Assembly: GCF_000374445.1 (NCBI RefSeq)
Contig: NZ_KB894403.1
Span: 582,435 to 646,434, forward strand
From: Actinokineospora enzanensis DSM 44649
Lineage (GTDB): Bacteria; Actinomycetota; Actinomycetes; Mycobacteriales; Pseudonocardiaceae
DNA: 64,000 nucleotides
Reading direction: 5' to 3'
Shown: positions 44,115 to 53,612 of the stretch, piece by piece
Numbering within the stretch: the first letter of the stretch is position 1
How the letters are laid out: each line of letters begins with the position of its first letter
The notes under the pieces: generated by a model
The model's database searches: none
The model's input: only the letters and a program-made list of their open reading frames with translations
Told to the model about the DNA's origin: nothing
Made by a program: the position numbers and the translations under genes

Positions 44115-44779
44115 CGGAGCGGATCCGCGTGCTCGTCGCGGACGACCAGGCGTTGCTGCGCGGCACTTTCCGCCTCCTGGTGGACAGCGCGCCGGACCTC
44201 GTCGCGATCGGCGAGGCGCGCACCGGTGCGGAGGCGGTGGACGTGGCCCGGCGCGGCGATCCCGACGTGGTGCTGATGGACATCCGCATGCCCGAGCTCG
44301 ACGGCATCGAGGCGACCCGGCTGATCTGCGCGGCCTCGCCCGGCACGCGCGTGCTGATCCTGACCATGTTCGACCTCGACTCCTACGTGTTCGGCGCGTT
44401 GCGCGCGGGCGCCAGCGGCTTCCTGCTCAAGGACACGCCGCCGGAGGACCTGCTGTCCGGTATCCGGACCGTGGCCGCGGGCGAGGGGCTGCTGACACCG
44501 CGGATGACCGGCAGGCTGATCGCCGAGTTCGCCCGGCACGCGCACCCGACGGCCGCGGTACCGCGCACGCTCGACGGGCTGACCACGCGCGAACGGGAGG
44601 TATTGACGCTGGTCGCGCGCGGGTTGTCGAACGCGGAGATCGCCGGGCACCTGCACCTGAGCCCGGCGACGGTGAAGTCCCACGTCGGCCACCTGTTCAC
44701 CAAGCTGGCGGCGCGGGACCGGGCCCAGCTGGTGATCGCCGCCTACGAGTCCGGCCTGGTGGCGGCCGACCGCCGGTGA
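44111..44779 (+). CDS. NarL/LuxR-type response regulator
   Basis: A 222-residue regulator with receiver residues DD (11-12), Asp in VVLMDIRMPELDG (about 57), Thr and Lys (ILTMFD, LLKDTPPEDL), and a LuxR HTH (LTTREREVLTLVARGLSNAEIA, about 155-215). Translationally coupled to the kinase. Probable regulator of the adjacent ABC-2 exporter. Confidence 0.93.
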   Translation: MTERIRVLVADDQALLRGTFRLLVDSAPDLVAIGEARTGAEAVDVARRGDPDVVLMDIRMPELDGIEATRLICAASPGTRVLILTMFDLDSYVFGALRAGASGFLLKDTPPEDLLSGIRTVAAGEGLLTPRMTGRLIAEFARHAHPTAAVPRTLDGLTTREREVLTLVARGLSNAEIAGHLHLSPATVKSHVGHLFTKLAARDRAQLVIAAYESGLVAADRR

Positions 44780-44929
44780 CCGCCCGACCGAATCCGTTGC
44801 CGCATCGCAACAATCCCGGGCGGCCCTTCTCGTCCACAGTAGACCCGCCAGGATTGGACCAGGCCATCCACCGCGGGCGCCGCGGTGAGATGATCAGTGT
44901 CCGGGTGGCCCAGGACTGGAGGGCAATCG

Positions 44930-45715
44930 ATGACGGACGAACACCTCGCGCGGCTGCTGTTCGACGGTGCGGACGACCCGGCGGCCGAGACCGGGGACGA
45001 GGTGGTCGACTCGGTCGTCTACATCCACGACACCCACCACCGCCTGCTCAACGACGACACCGCGTGGGGCATCCTGCTGCACGCGCTCGCCCGGACGCCC
45101 GGCGCGCCGCTGCGCCGTTTCCTGGACGCGACCCGCACGACGCACGAGACGTTCGCGACCTACTCCAGCATCAGCATCGCCGCTGCCCACTACGGCGATT
45201 CCCCGCGCCTGTACCAGGTCTACCCGGCGTGCGCACCGCTGTTCGGGCGAATGCGGGAGGCGCTGACGGGCGTCGCGGGGACGAACCGGAAGCTGTCGAC
45301 GACCACCGCGCTGGCGTTGGTGTGCATGCAGTCCCCCGTGCTGGAGCTCGCGACCACGCGCGGCCCGGCCGCGTTGCACTTGGCGGACGTGCGGATCGAC
45401 GACCTGCCCGACCGCCGGTGGGCCCGGCTGCTCGCGGGCGGACCCGCGCTGCCGCACCGGGTCGCGGCGGCGGCCGACGCGGCGGTGGCGCCGGTGTTCG
45501 GCACGGCGGCGCTGGACGCCGACCTGGCGGGCGGCACGCTGGCCGACACGGCGGCGGTCGAGTTCGAGGAGCACTGGCGGGCGTGGGAGGTCGCGGCCTA
45601 CGCGGCGGCACGCGCGGAACTGCCCGGGATCGCGGTCCTCGACTACGCGGGCCACCGGGCCGCGGCGGGCCAATTGGCCCGGGTGACCGGGAACACACTC
45701 GACTTCCGAGGGTGA
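44930..45715 (+). CDS. Hypothetical protein
   Basis: A 261-residue soluble protein with an acidic N-terminus, no signal peptide and no TM segment. Helical with an Ala/Arg-rich second half. GGAGGG is 7 nt before the ATG. It is not recognised, and it stands alone between the response regulator and a small secreted protein gene. Confidence 0.7.
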   Translation: MTDEHLARLLFDGADDPAAETGDEVVDSVVYIHDTHHRLLNDDTAWGILLHALARTPGAPLRRFLDATRTTHETFATYSSISIAAAHYGDSPRLYQVYPACAPLFGRMREALTGVAGTNRKLSTTTALALVCMQSPVLELATTRGPAALHLADVRIDDLPDRRWARLLAGGPALPHRVAAAADAAVAPVFGTAALDADLAGGTLADTAAVEFEEHWRAWEVAAYAAARAELPGIAVLDYAGHRAAAGQLARVTGNTLDFRG

Positions 45716-45906
45716 TCATCGGCATCCGCCGTTCGTCCTACGGAGAACATCGCGGGCGGCGACGCAACGTGCCGCGATGAAACCGGACCGGATCGCGGTT
45801 TTCACCCTGAGTGGATATCGCCTACTGTCAAACAATCCATTTGGGTCTATGAGCCGCCGGTAGCGTCGGAAGTGGTTCGGAAATCGACCAGAATGGAGCC
45901 AGCACG

Positions 45907-46275
45907 ATGTCCGTCCGCATCCCCGCTGCCGCCGCCGTGATCGCCGCCGCGGGCGCGATCGCCCTCGCGGCACCGGCCCAGGCACAGTCCTCGGTGTACC
46001 TGTTCACCGTTCCCACCTCCGCGCAGTGCAGCAGCGCGGGCAACAACGGCGTCGCAGGCGGCGTGTTCGCCTCGTACCAGTGCCAGAACGGGGTCGCGGG
46101 CTACAGCCTGAGTGTCGACCCGACCGCCAACCACTTCGCAGGCGTCTACATCACCACGCTCTCGACCCAGTCGGACGCCAACAACGCGGGCTTCGCGGGC
46201 ATCAACGGCCACGTGTGGAACGCGTACTTCAGCCGCTCCGGCGTGGCAGGCTGGGACCTGCTCGTCACCCGCTGA
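45907..46275 (+). CDS. Small secreted protein
   Basis: A 122-residue protein with a clear signal peptide (MSVRIPAAAAVIAAAGAIAL, cleavage AQA-QS near 27) and a mature domain of about 95 residues, Asn/Ser/Gly-rich with two Cys that may form a disulfide. No family recognised. Followed by a strong terminator, so a single-gene unit. Confidence 0.75.
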   Translation: MSVRIPAAAAVIAAAGAIALAAPAQAQSSVYLFTVPTSAQCSSAGNNGVAGGVFASYQCQNGVAGYSLSVDPTANHFAGVYITTLSTQSDANNAGFAGINGHVWNAYFSRSGVAGWDLLVTR

Positions 46276-46281
46276 CGCGCG

Positions 46282-46316
46282 AGGATTCCGCCGCGCCGCC
46301 TGCGCGGCGGAATCCT
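46282..46316 (+). terminator. Hairpin terminator of the small secreted protein gene
   Basis: A 15-bp perfect stem (46282-46296 with 46302-46316) closes a 5-nt loop, 6 bp past the stop. Confidence 0.85.
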
Positions 46317-46533
46317 GCAGGCGAACGGTTGTCCACGCTGTCGCAAAAGGCCGGGTCCGCCATCCGGAATGGACAATCCCGCGTGACCGGTCACCGGCGA
46401 GAGAATGGGACGAGCCCGCTGGACGAATCGGACTCGGAAGACGTCCGGATACACAGCGCGGATTCACCCATCGGAGCTATGACTCACGCCACACCGAGGG
46501 TTGTTTGAGGTTTCAACGGGGCGGGGCGAAGCT

Positions 46534-46552
46534 GTAAGGGTCACCTAACCCA
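46534..46552 (+). promoter_or_regulatory. Possible IdeR/DtxR-like iron box
   Basis: TAAGGGTCACCTAACC just upstream of the DUF2218 gene matches one arm of the iron-box consensus (CTAACC) well and the other arm partly. DUF2218 genes are often linked to iron uptake, which supports but does not prove the assignment. Confidence 0.35.
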
Positions 46553-46563
46553 CGGGAGGACCT

Positions 46564-46866
46564 GTGCCGCTCTACACCTCGCGCGCCGACGTGCGGACCG
46601 ACAGCCCGGAGCGCTACGCCAAGCAGCTCGTCGCGCACCTGAGCCGGAAGATCGAGTTCAGCACCGAGGGCCCCACCTCCACCACCACCCTGGACACCAC
46701 CACCGGCGCCATCACCATCGGCGACGGCGTCCTCACGCTCACCGCCACCGGCACCGACCCCGAGGGCATCGCCCGGGTCGAACACGTGCTGGGCAGCCAC
46801 CTGGAGCGGTTCGGCCAGCGCAAGGAACTGGAAGTCACCTGGACCCGCACCACCGACGAGTCCTGA
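46564..46866 (+). CDS. DUF2218 family protein
   Basis: A 100-residue soluble protein with the family layout: N-terminal RYAKQLVAHLSRKIEF, a beta strand with GAITIGDGVLTLTATG, then a helix with VEHVLGSHLERFGQR. DUF2218 members occur near siderophore and iron transport genes and may bind a small ligand. GTG 46564 has GGAGGACCT upstream, and a possible iron-box precedes it. Its 3' terminator is shared with the convergent CheW gene. Confidence 0.85.
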   Translation: MPLYTSRADVRTDSPERYAKQLVAHLSRKIEFSTEGPTSTTTLDTTTGAITIGDGVLTLTATGTDPEGIARVEHVLGSHLERFGQRKELEVTWTRTTDES

Positions 46867-46869
46867 CCG

Positions 46870-46904
46870 CGGCACACCGCCGCAGGTCAGGCGGCGGTGT
46901 GCCG
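46870..46904. terminator. Bidirectional terminator between DUF2218 and CheW genes
   Basis: A 13-bp stem (46870-46882 with 46892-46904) and a 9-nt loop. The right arm encodes the last codons of the CheW-domain protein. Confidence 0.7.
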
Positions 46905-48338
46905 GGCGGCGGGTGCGTGGTGGCGACCGGCCAGTTCCAGCAGGTCGATCTCCGGCAGGGTCCGGGGGTGCCCGTCCCCCGTCACCCTGACCAGCGGGAA
47001 CGACCGCCTCGGCCCGTCCGGCAGGACCTCCTCCCAGATCGAGTCCTCGATCGCGTGCAGGGCCGACACCACGAAGCCGACGAGGTCCCCGCCGGTGCCG
47101 ACCAGCAGCACCTTGTCCGTCGCCCCGACCGGCGCGGGTCGTTCCAGCACGTCGGCGAGCCGGATCAGCGGGACCGCCACGCCGCGGTGGGTGAACAGGC
47201 CGTGGATCTCCGGGCTGTTGACCGCCAGCACGTCGGCCGGGTACTCGATCACCTCGCTGACCCGCAGCAGGTCCGTCGCCGCCTCGATGCCCGCCTGGAA
47301 GGTCAGCATCGGGCGGACGCGTTCGCGGATCTTACGGCCGCCGGACTGGTCGTCGCGGCCGCTGTCGGACAGTTCGCGGACCACCGGCGGTGCCGCGGCC
47401 GTGGTCATGGTGACGGCGCCCAGGCTGCGGACGTTCTCGTCGGCCACCACGGCCGCGTCGTCGATGACGAGCCGCTGTACGGCGCCGTCGGACAGGGTGC
47501 CCGCCAGCAGGGGCATGCTCGCGCGCACGGAGGCGGGCGCGGCCATGATGTCCTGCGCGGCCACCGACGCCACGTTCGTGACGTCCTCGACCGCGAGGAC
47601 CACCATGCCGCGCGGCAGCCGCAGGCACACGCCGCGCATCGACGTCGTCGCGCCGAGGCTGCCCAGGCCGAGCAGGGCCAGGGTGTCCACGACCGCGACG
47701 GTGTACTCCCCCACCTCGGCCACGCCGAGGCAGACGCCGCGGGCCACCGCGGACGGGGTCACCCGCAGGTCGGGCACGACCGAGTGGACGTGGTCGACGC
47801 CGACGCACAGCCGGGTCTCGCCGCCGCTCAACAGCAGCACCGTCCGCATGGTGCCGTCGATCGCCCGGCGGTGGGCGTTCACGTCGTCACGGCCGCGGTC
47901 GCGGACCGCGGGGACGTCCGGCAGCGTGGTCACCGCGTCGAAGTCCAGCACGCTCACCAGCGCGCCGTCCGCCTGCTCGAAACCGGTGGAGAACAGCACG
48001 TGCTCGCCCGCGGTGCGCATGTGGAACAGCGCGTCCGCCTCGACCGTCTCCACGCCCAGGATCTCGTCCGCGAGCAGGCCGATGACGTGCCCGTCGTGCG
48101 CGGCGACCACGATCACCTCGGGACCCGGGGCGGCCGCGCCGCCGAACAGGTCGCGCAGGCTCAGCACCGGGATCGCCAGGTGGCGCAGGTTGACCGCGCC
48201 GCGCACGGCGGGCTGCCTGGTCGGCATCGGGTCCAGCGCGGCGGGCGCCGGGATGACCTCGCGCAGCCGGGCCAGCGGCAGCGCGACCCGCTTGCCGTCC
48301 ACCGCGAAGACCCCGTACAGGGCGTCGATGTCGGTCAC
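46887..48338 (-). CDS. Chemotaxis coupling protein with three CheW domains
   Basis: A 483-residue soluble protein made of three CheW-like domains (about 5-145, 160-305, 335-475). Each has the family's beta-barrel pattern, for example [22 protein letters not shown]-like hydrophobic strands and ISVLDF-type motifs ([14 protein letters not shown]). CheW links chemoreceptors to CheA; multi-CheW chains are unusual. GTG 48338 overlaps the receptor gene stop (GTGA), so both are co-translated. No CheA or CheY gene is in the window, so the pair is an orphan input unit that probably acts on components elsewhere. Confidence 0.85.
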   Translation of the reverse strand: MTDIDALYGVFAVDGKRVALPLARLREVIPAPAALDPMPTRQPAVRGAVNLRHLAIPVLSLRDLFGGAAAPGPEVIVVAAHDGHVIGLLADEILGVETVEADALFHMRTAGEHVLFSTGFEQADGALVSVLDFDAVTTLPDVPAVRDRGRDDVNAHRRAIDGTMRTVLLLSGGETRLCVGVDHVHSVVPDLRVTPSAVARGVCLGVAEVGEYTVAVVDTLALLGLGSLGATTSMRGVCLRLPRGMVVLAVEDVTNVASVAAQDIMAAPASVRASMPLLAGTLSDGAVQRLVIDDAAVVADENVRSLGAVTMTTAAAPPVVRELSDSGRDDQSGGRKIRERVRPMLTFQAGIEAATDLLRVSEVIEYPADVLAVNSPEIHGLFTHRGVAVPLIRLADVLERPAPVGATDKVLLVGTGGDLVGFVVSALHAIEDSIWEEVLPDGPRRSFPLVRVTGDGHPRTLPEIDLLELAGRHHAPAARHTAA

Positions 48339-50755
48339 CGCTGCTCCCCGGTCAGCTCCTTGATGAGGGCGTTCACCTCCGTGGAGGTCTCCTGCTGGCG
48401 CTTGGTCGATGCCGCGATGGCCTGGATCGAGTCGGTGGTCTTGCGCACGCTCTGCAGGATCTCGCCGAACGCCGCCTGCGCCCGCTGGGACACCTTGGCG
48501 CCGTGCCCGACCCGCTCGGCCGAGTCCCGGATCAGCTCGGTGATCTCCCGGGCGGCCTCGGAGGACCGCTCGGCCAGCTTGCGCACCTCGGCGGCCACCA
48601 CGGAGAACCCGACGCCGTGCTCACCGGCGCGGGCGGCCTCGATGGAGGCGTTGAACGCCAACAGGTTGGTCTGGCTGGCGATCTCCGAGATCACCCCGAC
48701 GATCTGCGCGATCTTGTCCGAGGAACGCTCGATCAGCGAGATGGCCTCGATGGACTCGCGCAGCTCCTGGTGCCCGACCTCGGCGTTCTGCTGGGTGCGC
48801 CCGGCCAGCTCGCTGGCCTGCTCGCTGCTGCGCACGATGTCGCCGATGGCGTCGAACAGGCCCTGGATGGACTCGCTCATCTGCCCGGTCTTGCTGGTCA
48901 GCCGCTGCTCAAGGGCCACCTGGTCGGTGATGTCGTGCGCGTACTTGACGACCTTGAACGGCTCGCCGCGCAGGTTCAGGATCGGGTTGTAGCTGGCCTG
49001 GATCCACACGTCGCGGCCGAACTTGCCGACCCGGCGGAACCGGCCGGTGAGGAACTCGCCCTTGCGCAGCCGCAGCCAGAAGTCCCGGTACTCCGCGGAG
49101 GTCACGTAGTCCTGCGGGCAGAAGACGCTGTGGTGCTGGCCGACGATCTCGCGCAGCGAGTAGCCCAGGGTGCGCAGGAAGTTGTCGTTGGCGTCCAGCA
49201 CGTTGCCGTCCAGGTCGAACTCGATCACGGCCTGGGCCCGGCCGATCGCGTCGACCTTGCCCTTGAACTCCGAGTTGCGCAGCTTCGCCTCGGTGACGTC
49301 CATCGCATACTTGACGACCTTGTACGGGCGACCGTCCAGGTCGAAGATCGGGTTGTAGGTGGCCTGGATCCAGATCTCCGTGCCGTTGCGGCCGACCCGC
49401 TTGAACTCGCCCGCGTTGTGCTCGCCGCGCCCGAGCCGCTCCCAGAACACCTGGTAGTCCACGGTGGTGGCGTAGTCGCTCTCCACGAACATCCGGTGGT
49501 GCTGGCCGATCACCTGGCCGCGGGTGTAGCCCATCAGGTCAAGGAAGTTGTCGTTGGCCTCCAGGATCCGCCCCTCCAGGTCGAACTCGATGGCGGCCTG
49601 GGCGCGGTCGATCGCGGTGACCTTGCCCTCGAACTCGGCGTTGCGCAGCTTCACGCCGGTGACGTCCATCGCATACTTGACGACCTTGTACGGGCGACCG
49701 TCCAGGTCCAGGATCGGGTTGTAGGTGGCCTGGATCCAGACCTCCGCGCCGTCCTTGCCGATCCGCTTGTACTCGCCAGCCTCGTACTCGCCGCGCCGCA
49801 GCCGCCGCCAGAACGCCTCGTAGGCGGCGTTGGTGGTGGTCGCCGGGTCGACGAACATCCGGTGGTGCTGGCCCTCGACCTCGTCGCGGACGTAGCCGAC
49901 CAGCCGCAGGAAGTTGTCGTTGGCGCTGATGATGGTGCCGTCGAGGTCGAACTCGATCACCGACTGGGCCCGGCCGATGGCCTCCACCATGCCCTCGTAG
50001 CCCGCGTTGCGCAGCTTCACGTCGGTGACGTCCATGGCGTAGGTGACGACCTTGTACGGCACGCCGTCCGGGTCGAAGATCGGGTTGTAGGTGGCCCGCA
50101 GCCACACCTCGCGGCCGTCGCGGCCGATCCGCTTGTACTCGCCGGTGGCGTACTCGCCCGCGCCCAGCCGCTGCCAGAACGCGCGGTAGGCCTGGCCCTT
50201 GGACTCCTCGGGGTCGACGAACATCCGGTGGTGCTGGCCGAGCACCTCGTCCTCGGTGTAGGCCAGCAGGGACAGGAACGACTCGTTGGCGGCCAGTGCG
50301 ATGCCCGCCAGGTCGAACTCGACCACGGCCAGCGACTCGCCGACGGCGGCCTGCTTGGCCTCCAGCTCGTGCGCGTGCCGGTAGCTGTCGGTGAGATCGT
50401 CCGCGCACACCACCACGGCGCCGCCACCGGGCAGCGGGCTGCTGCTCAGCCGGGCCCAGCGGGTGCTGCCGGTGCCGTCGTGCACGGCCTCGTCCATGAT
50501 CACGGTGTGCCGGTTCTCGGTGGCCAGCAGGGCGGCGATCACCGTCGCAGGCAGCTTCCACACCTCGGCCAGGGTGGCCCCGACCAGCGCGTCCAACGAC
50601 CGACCGGTCAGCTCCAGCGCCCGCGCGTTGGCCCCGAGCACCCGGCCGTCGGCCACCGCCACCGTCATCAGGGCCCGGTTGGCGGTCACCAGCCGCAGGC
50701 ACGCGGCCTGGGTCGGACCGTCCATCTGCTCGTCAAGCAGGACGCTGTCAGTCAC
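48335..50755 (-). CDS. Cytosolic PAS-repeat methyl-accepting chemoreceptor
   Basis: An 806-residue protein with no TM helix. A first, divergent PAS (about 20-110) is followed by four tandem PAS units of about 122 residues, each containing NPI(F/L)(D/N)L-type motifs and [12 protein letters not shown]. The C-terminal 170 residues are an MCP signalling domain with the hairpin tip region [19 protein letters not shown] and [17 protein letters not shown]. The PAS copies are so similar that intragenic duplication is likely. GTG 50755 has AGGGAG upstream. It is coupled to the CheW gene. PAS domains could bind haem, flavin or a small ligand; none can be assigned. Confidence 0.9.
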   Translation of the reverse strand: MTDSVLLDEQMDGPTQAACLRLVTANRALMTVAVADGRVLGANARALELTGRSLDALVGATLAEVWKLPATVIAALLATENRHTVIMDEAVHDGTGSTRWARLSSSPLPGGGAVVVCADDLTDSYRHAHELEAKQAAVGESLAVVEFDLAGIALAANESFLSLLAYTEDEVLGQHHRMFVDPEESKGQAYRAFWQRLGAGEYATGEYKRIGRDGREVWLRATYNPIFDPDGVPYKVVTYAMDVTDVKLRNAGYEGMVEAIGRAQSVIEFDLDGTIISANDNFLRLVGYVRDEVEGQHHRMFVDPATTTNAAYEAFWRRLRRGEYEAGEYKRIGKDGAEVWIQATYNPILDLDGRPYKVVKYAMDVTGVKLRNAEFEGKVTAIDRAQAAIEFDLEGRILEANDNFLDLMGYTRGQVIGQHHRMFVESDYATTVDYQVFWERLGRGEHNAGEFKRVGRNGTEIWIQATYNPIFDLDGRPYKVVKYAMDVTEAKLRNSEFKGKVDAIGRAQAVIEFDLDGNVLDANDNFLRTLGYSLREIVGQHHSVFCPQDYVTSAEYRDFWLRLRKGEFLTGRFRRVGKFGRDVWIQASYNPILNLRGEPFKVVKYAHDITDQVALEQRLTSKTGQMSESIQGLFDAIGDIVRSSEQASELAGRTQQNAEVGHQELRESIEAISLIERSSDKIAQIVGVISEIASQTNLLAFNASIEAARAGEHGVGFSVVAAEVRKLAERSSEAAREITELIRDSAERVGHGAKVSQRAQAAFGEILQSVRKTTDSIQAIAASTKRQQETSTEVNALIKELTGEQR

Positions 50756-50885
50756 CCGAGACTCCCTGTGGTTCGTGCTGTAGTTCGTGGCGGCCGGATT
50801 ACCCGCCGCTCGGGCCATCGGGATCGTCGGTGTCGAGCTGAGCGGATGTCCCCGACGTCACCGGACCGCGTGGTTGACTTGCCCG

Positions 50886-51542
50886 GTGCGTGACGTCACC
50901 CCGGACGGCAGTCCCGTGGAGGTCTACGCGGCACTGCCCGCGCTGGGCGAGCCGGAGATCATCGAGGCGGTGCTGTCGGGTCGCGGGGACGTGCTCGACC
51001 TGGGCTGCGGGACGGGCCGGATCGCGGACGTGCTGGCCCGGCGGGGGCACCGGGTGGTGGCGGTGGACGAGTCGGCGGCGATGCTCGAACGGGTGCGGGT
51101 GGCGGAGGTCGTGCGCGCGCGGATCGAGGAGCTGCGCCTCGAACGCCGGTTCGACGTGGTGGTGCTGGCCAGCCATCTGGTGAACACGCCGTCGCCTGCC
51201 GCGCGTCGGGGCCTGCTGCGGACCGTCGCCCACCACCTGCGCGCGGACGGCCACGCGGTGATCGAGTGGCACCCGCCCGCGTGGTTCGACGAGGTGCGCG
51301 AGTCCACGAGCGTGCTGGGCGAGGTCGGTGTCCGGCTGGGTGATCTCCGTCGGTCGGACGACCTGCTGACCGCCACGGTCGTGTACACGCTCGGCTCGGT
51401 GGCATGGCCGCAGACCTTCACCGCGCGTCGGTTATCCGAGGCCGAACTGTGCACCGACCTCTCCGAGGCGGGGCTGGTGTTCGACCAGTGGCTCACTCCG
51501 GACCGGACCTGGTTCAGTGCTCGGTGCGATGCGGCTGCCTGA
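50886..51542 (+). CDS. Class I SAM-dependent methyltransferase
   Basis: A 218-residue methyltransferase with motif I VLDLGCGTGRIADVLARRG (about 38-56), motif II acidic strand end VVAVDES, then FDVVVLASHLVN and a post-motif helix. The GTG at 50886 gives the full N-terminus, including a helix before motif I. The end overlaps the start of the caspase gene by 14 bp, implying translational coupling and a shared function, perhaps modification of the caspase or its target. The substrate is unknown. Confidence 0.85.
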   Translation: MRDVTPDGSPVEVYAALPALGEPEIIEAVLSGRGDVLDLGCGTGRIADVLARRGHRVVAVDESAAMLERVRVAEVVRARIEELRLERRFDVVVLASHLVNTPSPAARRGLLRTVAHHLRADGHAVIEWHPPAWFDEVRESTSVLGEVGVRLGDLRRSDDLLTATVVYTLGSVAWPQTFTARRLSEAELCTDLSEAGLVFDQWLTPDRTWFSARCDAAA

Positions 51543-53532
51543 CGGGCCGGGCTCGCGGGCGGTGCTGATCGGGGCGGGCCGGTACGAGGATCCGGATCTG
51601 CCCGACCTGCCCGCCGTGTCCGCGAACCTGGCCGCCTTGGCCGAGATCCTGGTGAGTCCGGCGGGGACCGGACTGCCCGCCGAGAACTGCTCGGTGTTCT
51701 CCGACCCGGACGACCTCACCAACCTGGGCGTGAGCATCGAGGCGATCGCCGAGCAGACCCGGGACACGCTGCTGGTCTACTACTCCGGGCACGGCGTGGT
51801 CGACGCCCAGGGGCGGTTGTGCCTGGCCATGCCGGGGACGATGCGCAACCGGCTGCGGTGGACGACGCTGGAGTTCACCCGGCTGCGGGACGTGCTGTTG
51901 GAAGCGCCTGCCGAGAACCGGGTGCTGATATTGGACTGCTGTTTCTCCGGGCGCGCGATCGAGGCAATGGCGTCGGCGGAGTCGGTGATGTCGGGGCAGA
52001 TCGAGATCGCCGGGACCTACACGCTGGCCTCCGCGCCCGCCAACGCCGCAGCCAACGCACCCATGGGTGAACCGCTCACTGCGTTCACCGGGGAGCTTGT
52101 CCGGGTCCTGCGGGACGGTCTGCCCGGCGGTCCACCGCTGCTGTCGTTCACCGCGCTCTACCCGCACCTGGTCCGCGCACTCGACGCGCGCGGACTCGCG
52201 CGCCCGGTCCAACGGGGTGTCCGCACGGCCGATCAACTCGCGCTGGCACCCAACCGCGCGCACGCGCAGAACAGACTGCTTACCCGGGACGCCTTCCTGC
52301 GGCAGGACGCGGACCTGGTGACCGGATCGGCGGCGGTGATCCGCGTCGAGCTCACCGGGCACCGCACGCACCAAGCGGTCCTCGGGTACGGCGAGTCGGA
52401 GCGGATGCTCACCGAGGCAGCCCACCGGCTCGTCGAGACCGTCGGCCCGGACGCGCCGGTCGCCCGGCTGGAAGGTCCGTCGTTCGCCGCGTTGTTGGTC
52501 GGCCCCGCGGCGCAGGAGGTCGACGCACTCGCCGAGCGGGTGCACACCGAACTCTCCCGGCCGTATACCGTCGCCGAACTGGCCGTGCACGTCGGCGTCC
52601 TGGTGGGGCATTCGGCAGGCGATCGCCCGGTCGAGACGCTGCTGCACCAGGCGGACCTCGCGCTGCAGGCCGCATGGGGGCCGCATCCCGTGCGCGACTA
52701 CCAGCCGACGATCGGCGACGTGTTCCTGCGCCGGTACCAGATCGCCAGCCGGTTCCGACGCGGCATCGCCACCGGCCAGGTCCACGTCCGCTACCAGCCC
52801 CGAATAGCGCCCGCGTCCCGACGACTGGTCGGCGTCGAGGCGCTGGTGCGGTGGCGACACCCCGAACTGGGCTCCCTCGACCCGAACGAGCTGGTACCCA
52901 CCGTCGAGTCGACCGGGCAGGCCGACGAGCTGACCGACTTCGTCCTGTACTCGGCGCTTGGCCGCGCGCGGGCGTGGTCGAACGACGGTCTGGACCTCTC
53001 GATGTCGGTGAACATCTCGCCGCGCAACCTCGACGACCAGGGCTTCCCCGATCGGGTGGCCGCGCTGCTGGCGGACCACGCCGTCCCGCCCGGATCGGTG
53101 ACGCTGGCGCTGACCGAGTCGGCGCTGGCCGTCGACCCCGAGCGCGCCATGTCGGCCCTGTGGCGGCTGCGCGAGACCGGGGTTCGCATCGCGCTGGACA
53201 ACTTCGGCAGCGCCCAATCGTCACTGTCCTATCTGCGACAGTCGCCGGTGGACGAGGTCACGATCGACCGCCAGTTCGTCGGGGACCTGCTCGACGACCG
53301 GAGCGACCGGACCGTGGTCCGGTCGCTGGTGGACATCGCGCACTCCCTCGGCCTGACCGCGTGCGCGATCGGAGTGGAGGAAGCCACCACCCTGAACGCG
53401 CTCACCGCCATGGGGTGCGACATCGTCCAGGGCTACCTGATCTCCGGCGCCCGGAGCGGGAAACGGCTCGCCGCGTGGATCGCGACGCACACGACCCGGT
53501 CGGCGGACTCCGCGTTCACCTGGCGGCCCTGA
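51529..53532 (+). CDS. Caspase-like peptidase fused to degenerate GGDEF and EAL domains
   Basis: A 667-residue soluble fusion. Residues 1-245: caspase/metacaspase fold with catalytic His88 ([10 protein letters not shown]) and Cys138 (ILDCCFSG), closest to the actinobacterial EACC1-associated caspases. Residues about 265-385: GGDEF-like domain with the signature lost ([12 protein letters not shown] where ARLGGDEF is expected). Residues about 400-655: EAL domain with E437-A-L (GVEALVRW), N495, E530, D557, E617 and Q634 (VQGY), but the second Asp of DDFG is Asn558 and the catalytic Lys is Thr578 (VTID). The EAL part is probably a ligand-binding or weakened phosphodiesterase module gating the protease. 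ATG 51529 overlaps the methyltransferase stop. The architecture is new to me. Confidence 0.9.
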   Translation: MRLPDGPGSRAVLIGAGRYEDPDLPDLPAVSANLAALAEILVSPAGTGLPAENCSVFSDPDDLTNLGVSIEAIAEQTRDTLLVYYSGHGVVDAQGRLCLAMPGTMRNRLRWTTLEFTRLRDVLLEAPAENRVLILDCCFSGRAIEAMASAESVMSGQIEIAGTYTLASAPANAAANAPMGEPLTAFTGELVRVLRDGLPGGPPLLSFTALYPHLVRALDARGLARPVQRGVRTADQLALAPNRAHAQNRLLTRDAFLRQDADLVTGSAAVIRVELTGHRTHQAVLGYGESERMLTEAAHRLVETVGPDAPVARLEGPSFAALLVGPAAQEVDALAERVHTELSRPYTVAELAVHVGVLVGHSAGDRPVETLLHQADLALQAAWGPHPVRDYQPTIGDVFLRRYQIASRFRRGIATGQVHVRYQPRIAPASRRLVGVEALVRWRHPELGSLDPNELVPTVESTGQADELTDFVLYSALGRARAWSNDGLDLSMSVNISPRNLDDQGFPDRVAALLADHAVPPGSVTLALTESALAVDPERAMSALWRLRETGVRIALDNFGSAQSSLSYLRQSPVDEVTIDRQFVGDLLDDRSDRTVVRSLVDIAHSLGLTACAIGVEEATTLNALTAMGCDIVQGYLISGARSGKRLAAWIATHTTRSADSAFTWRP

Positions 53533-53612
53533 CACTGCACATGCGACTCGTCGTGAGCGGTCATATCGTCTCCGTGTGCGGCCAGTCCAGTGTCCCAATG
53601 GAGGTGGCGCCG

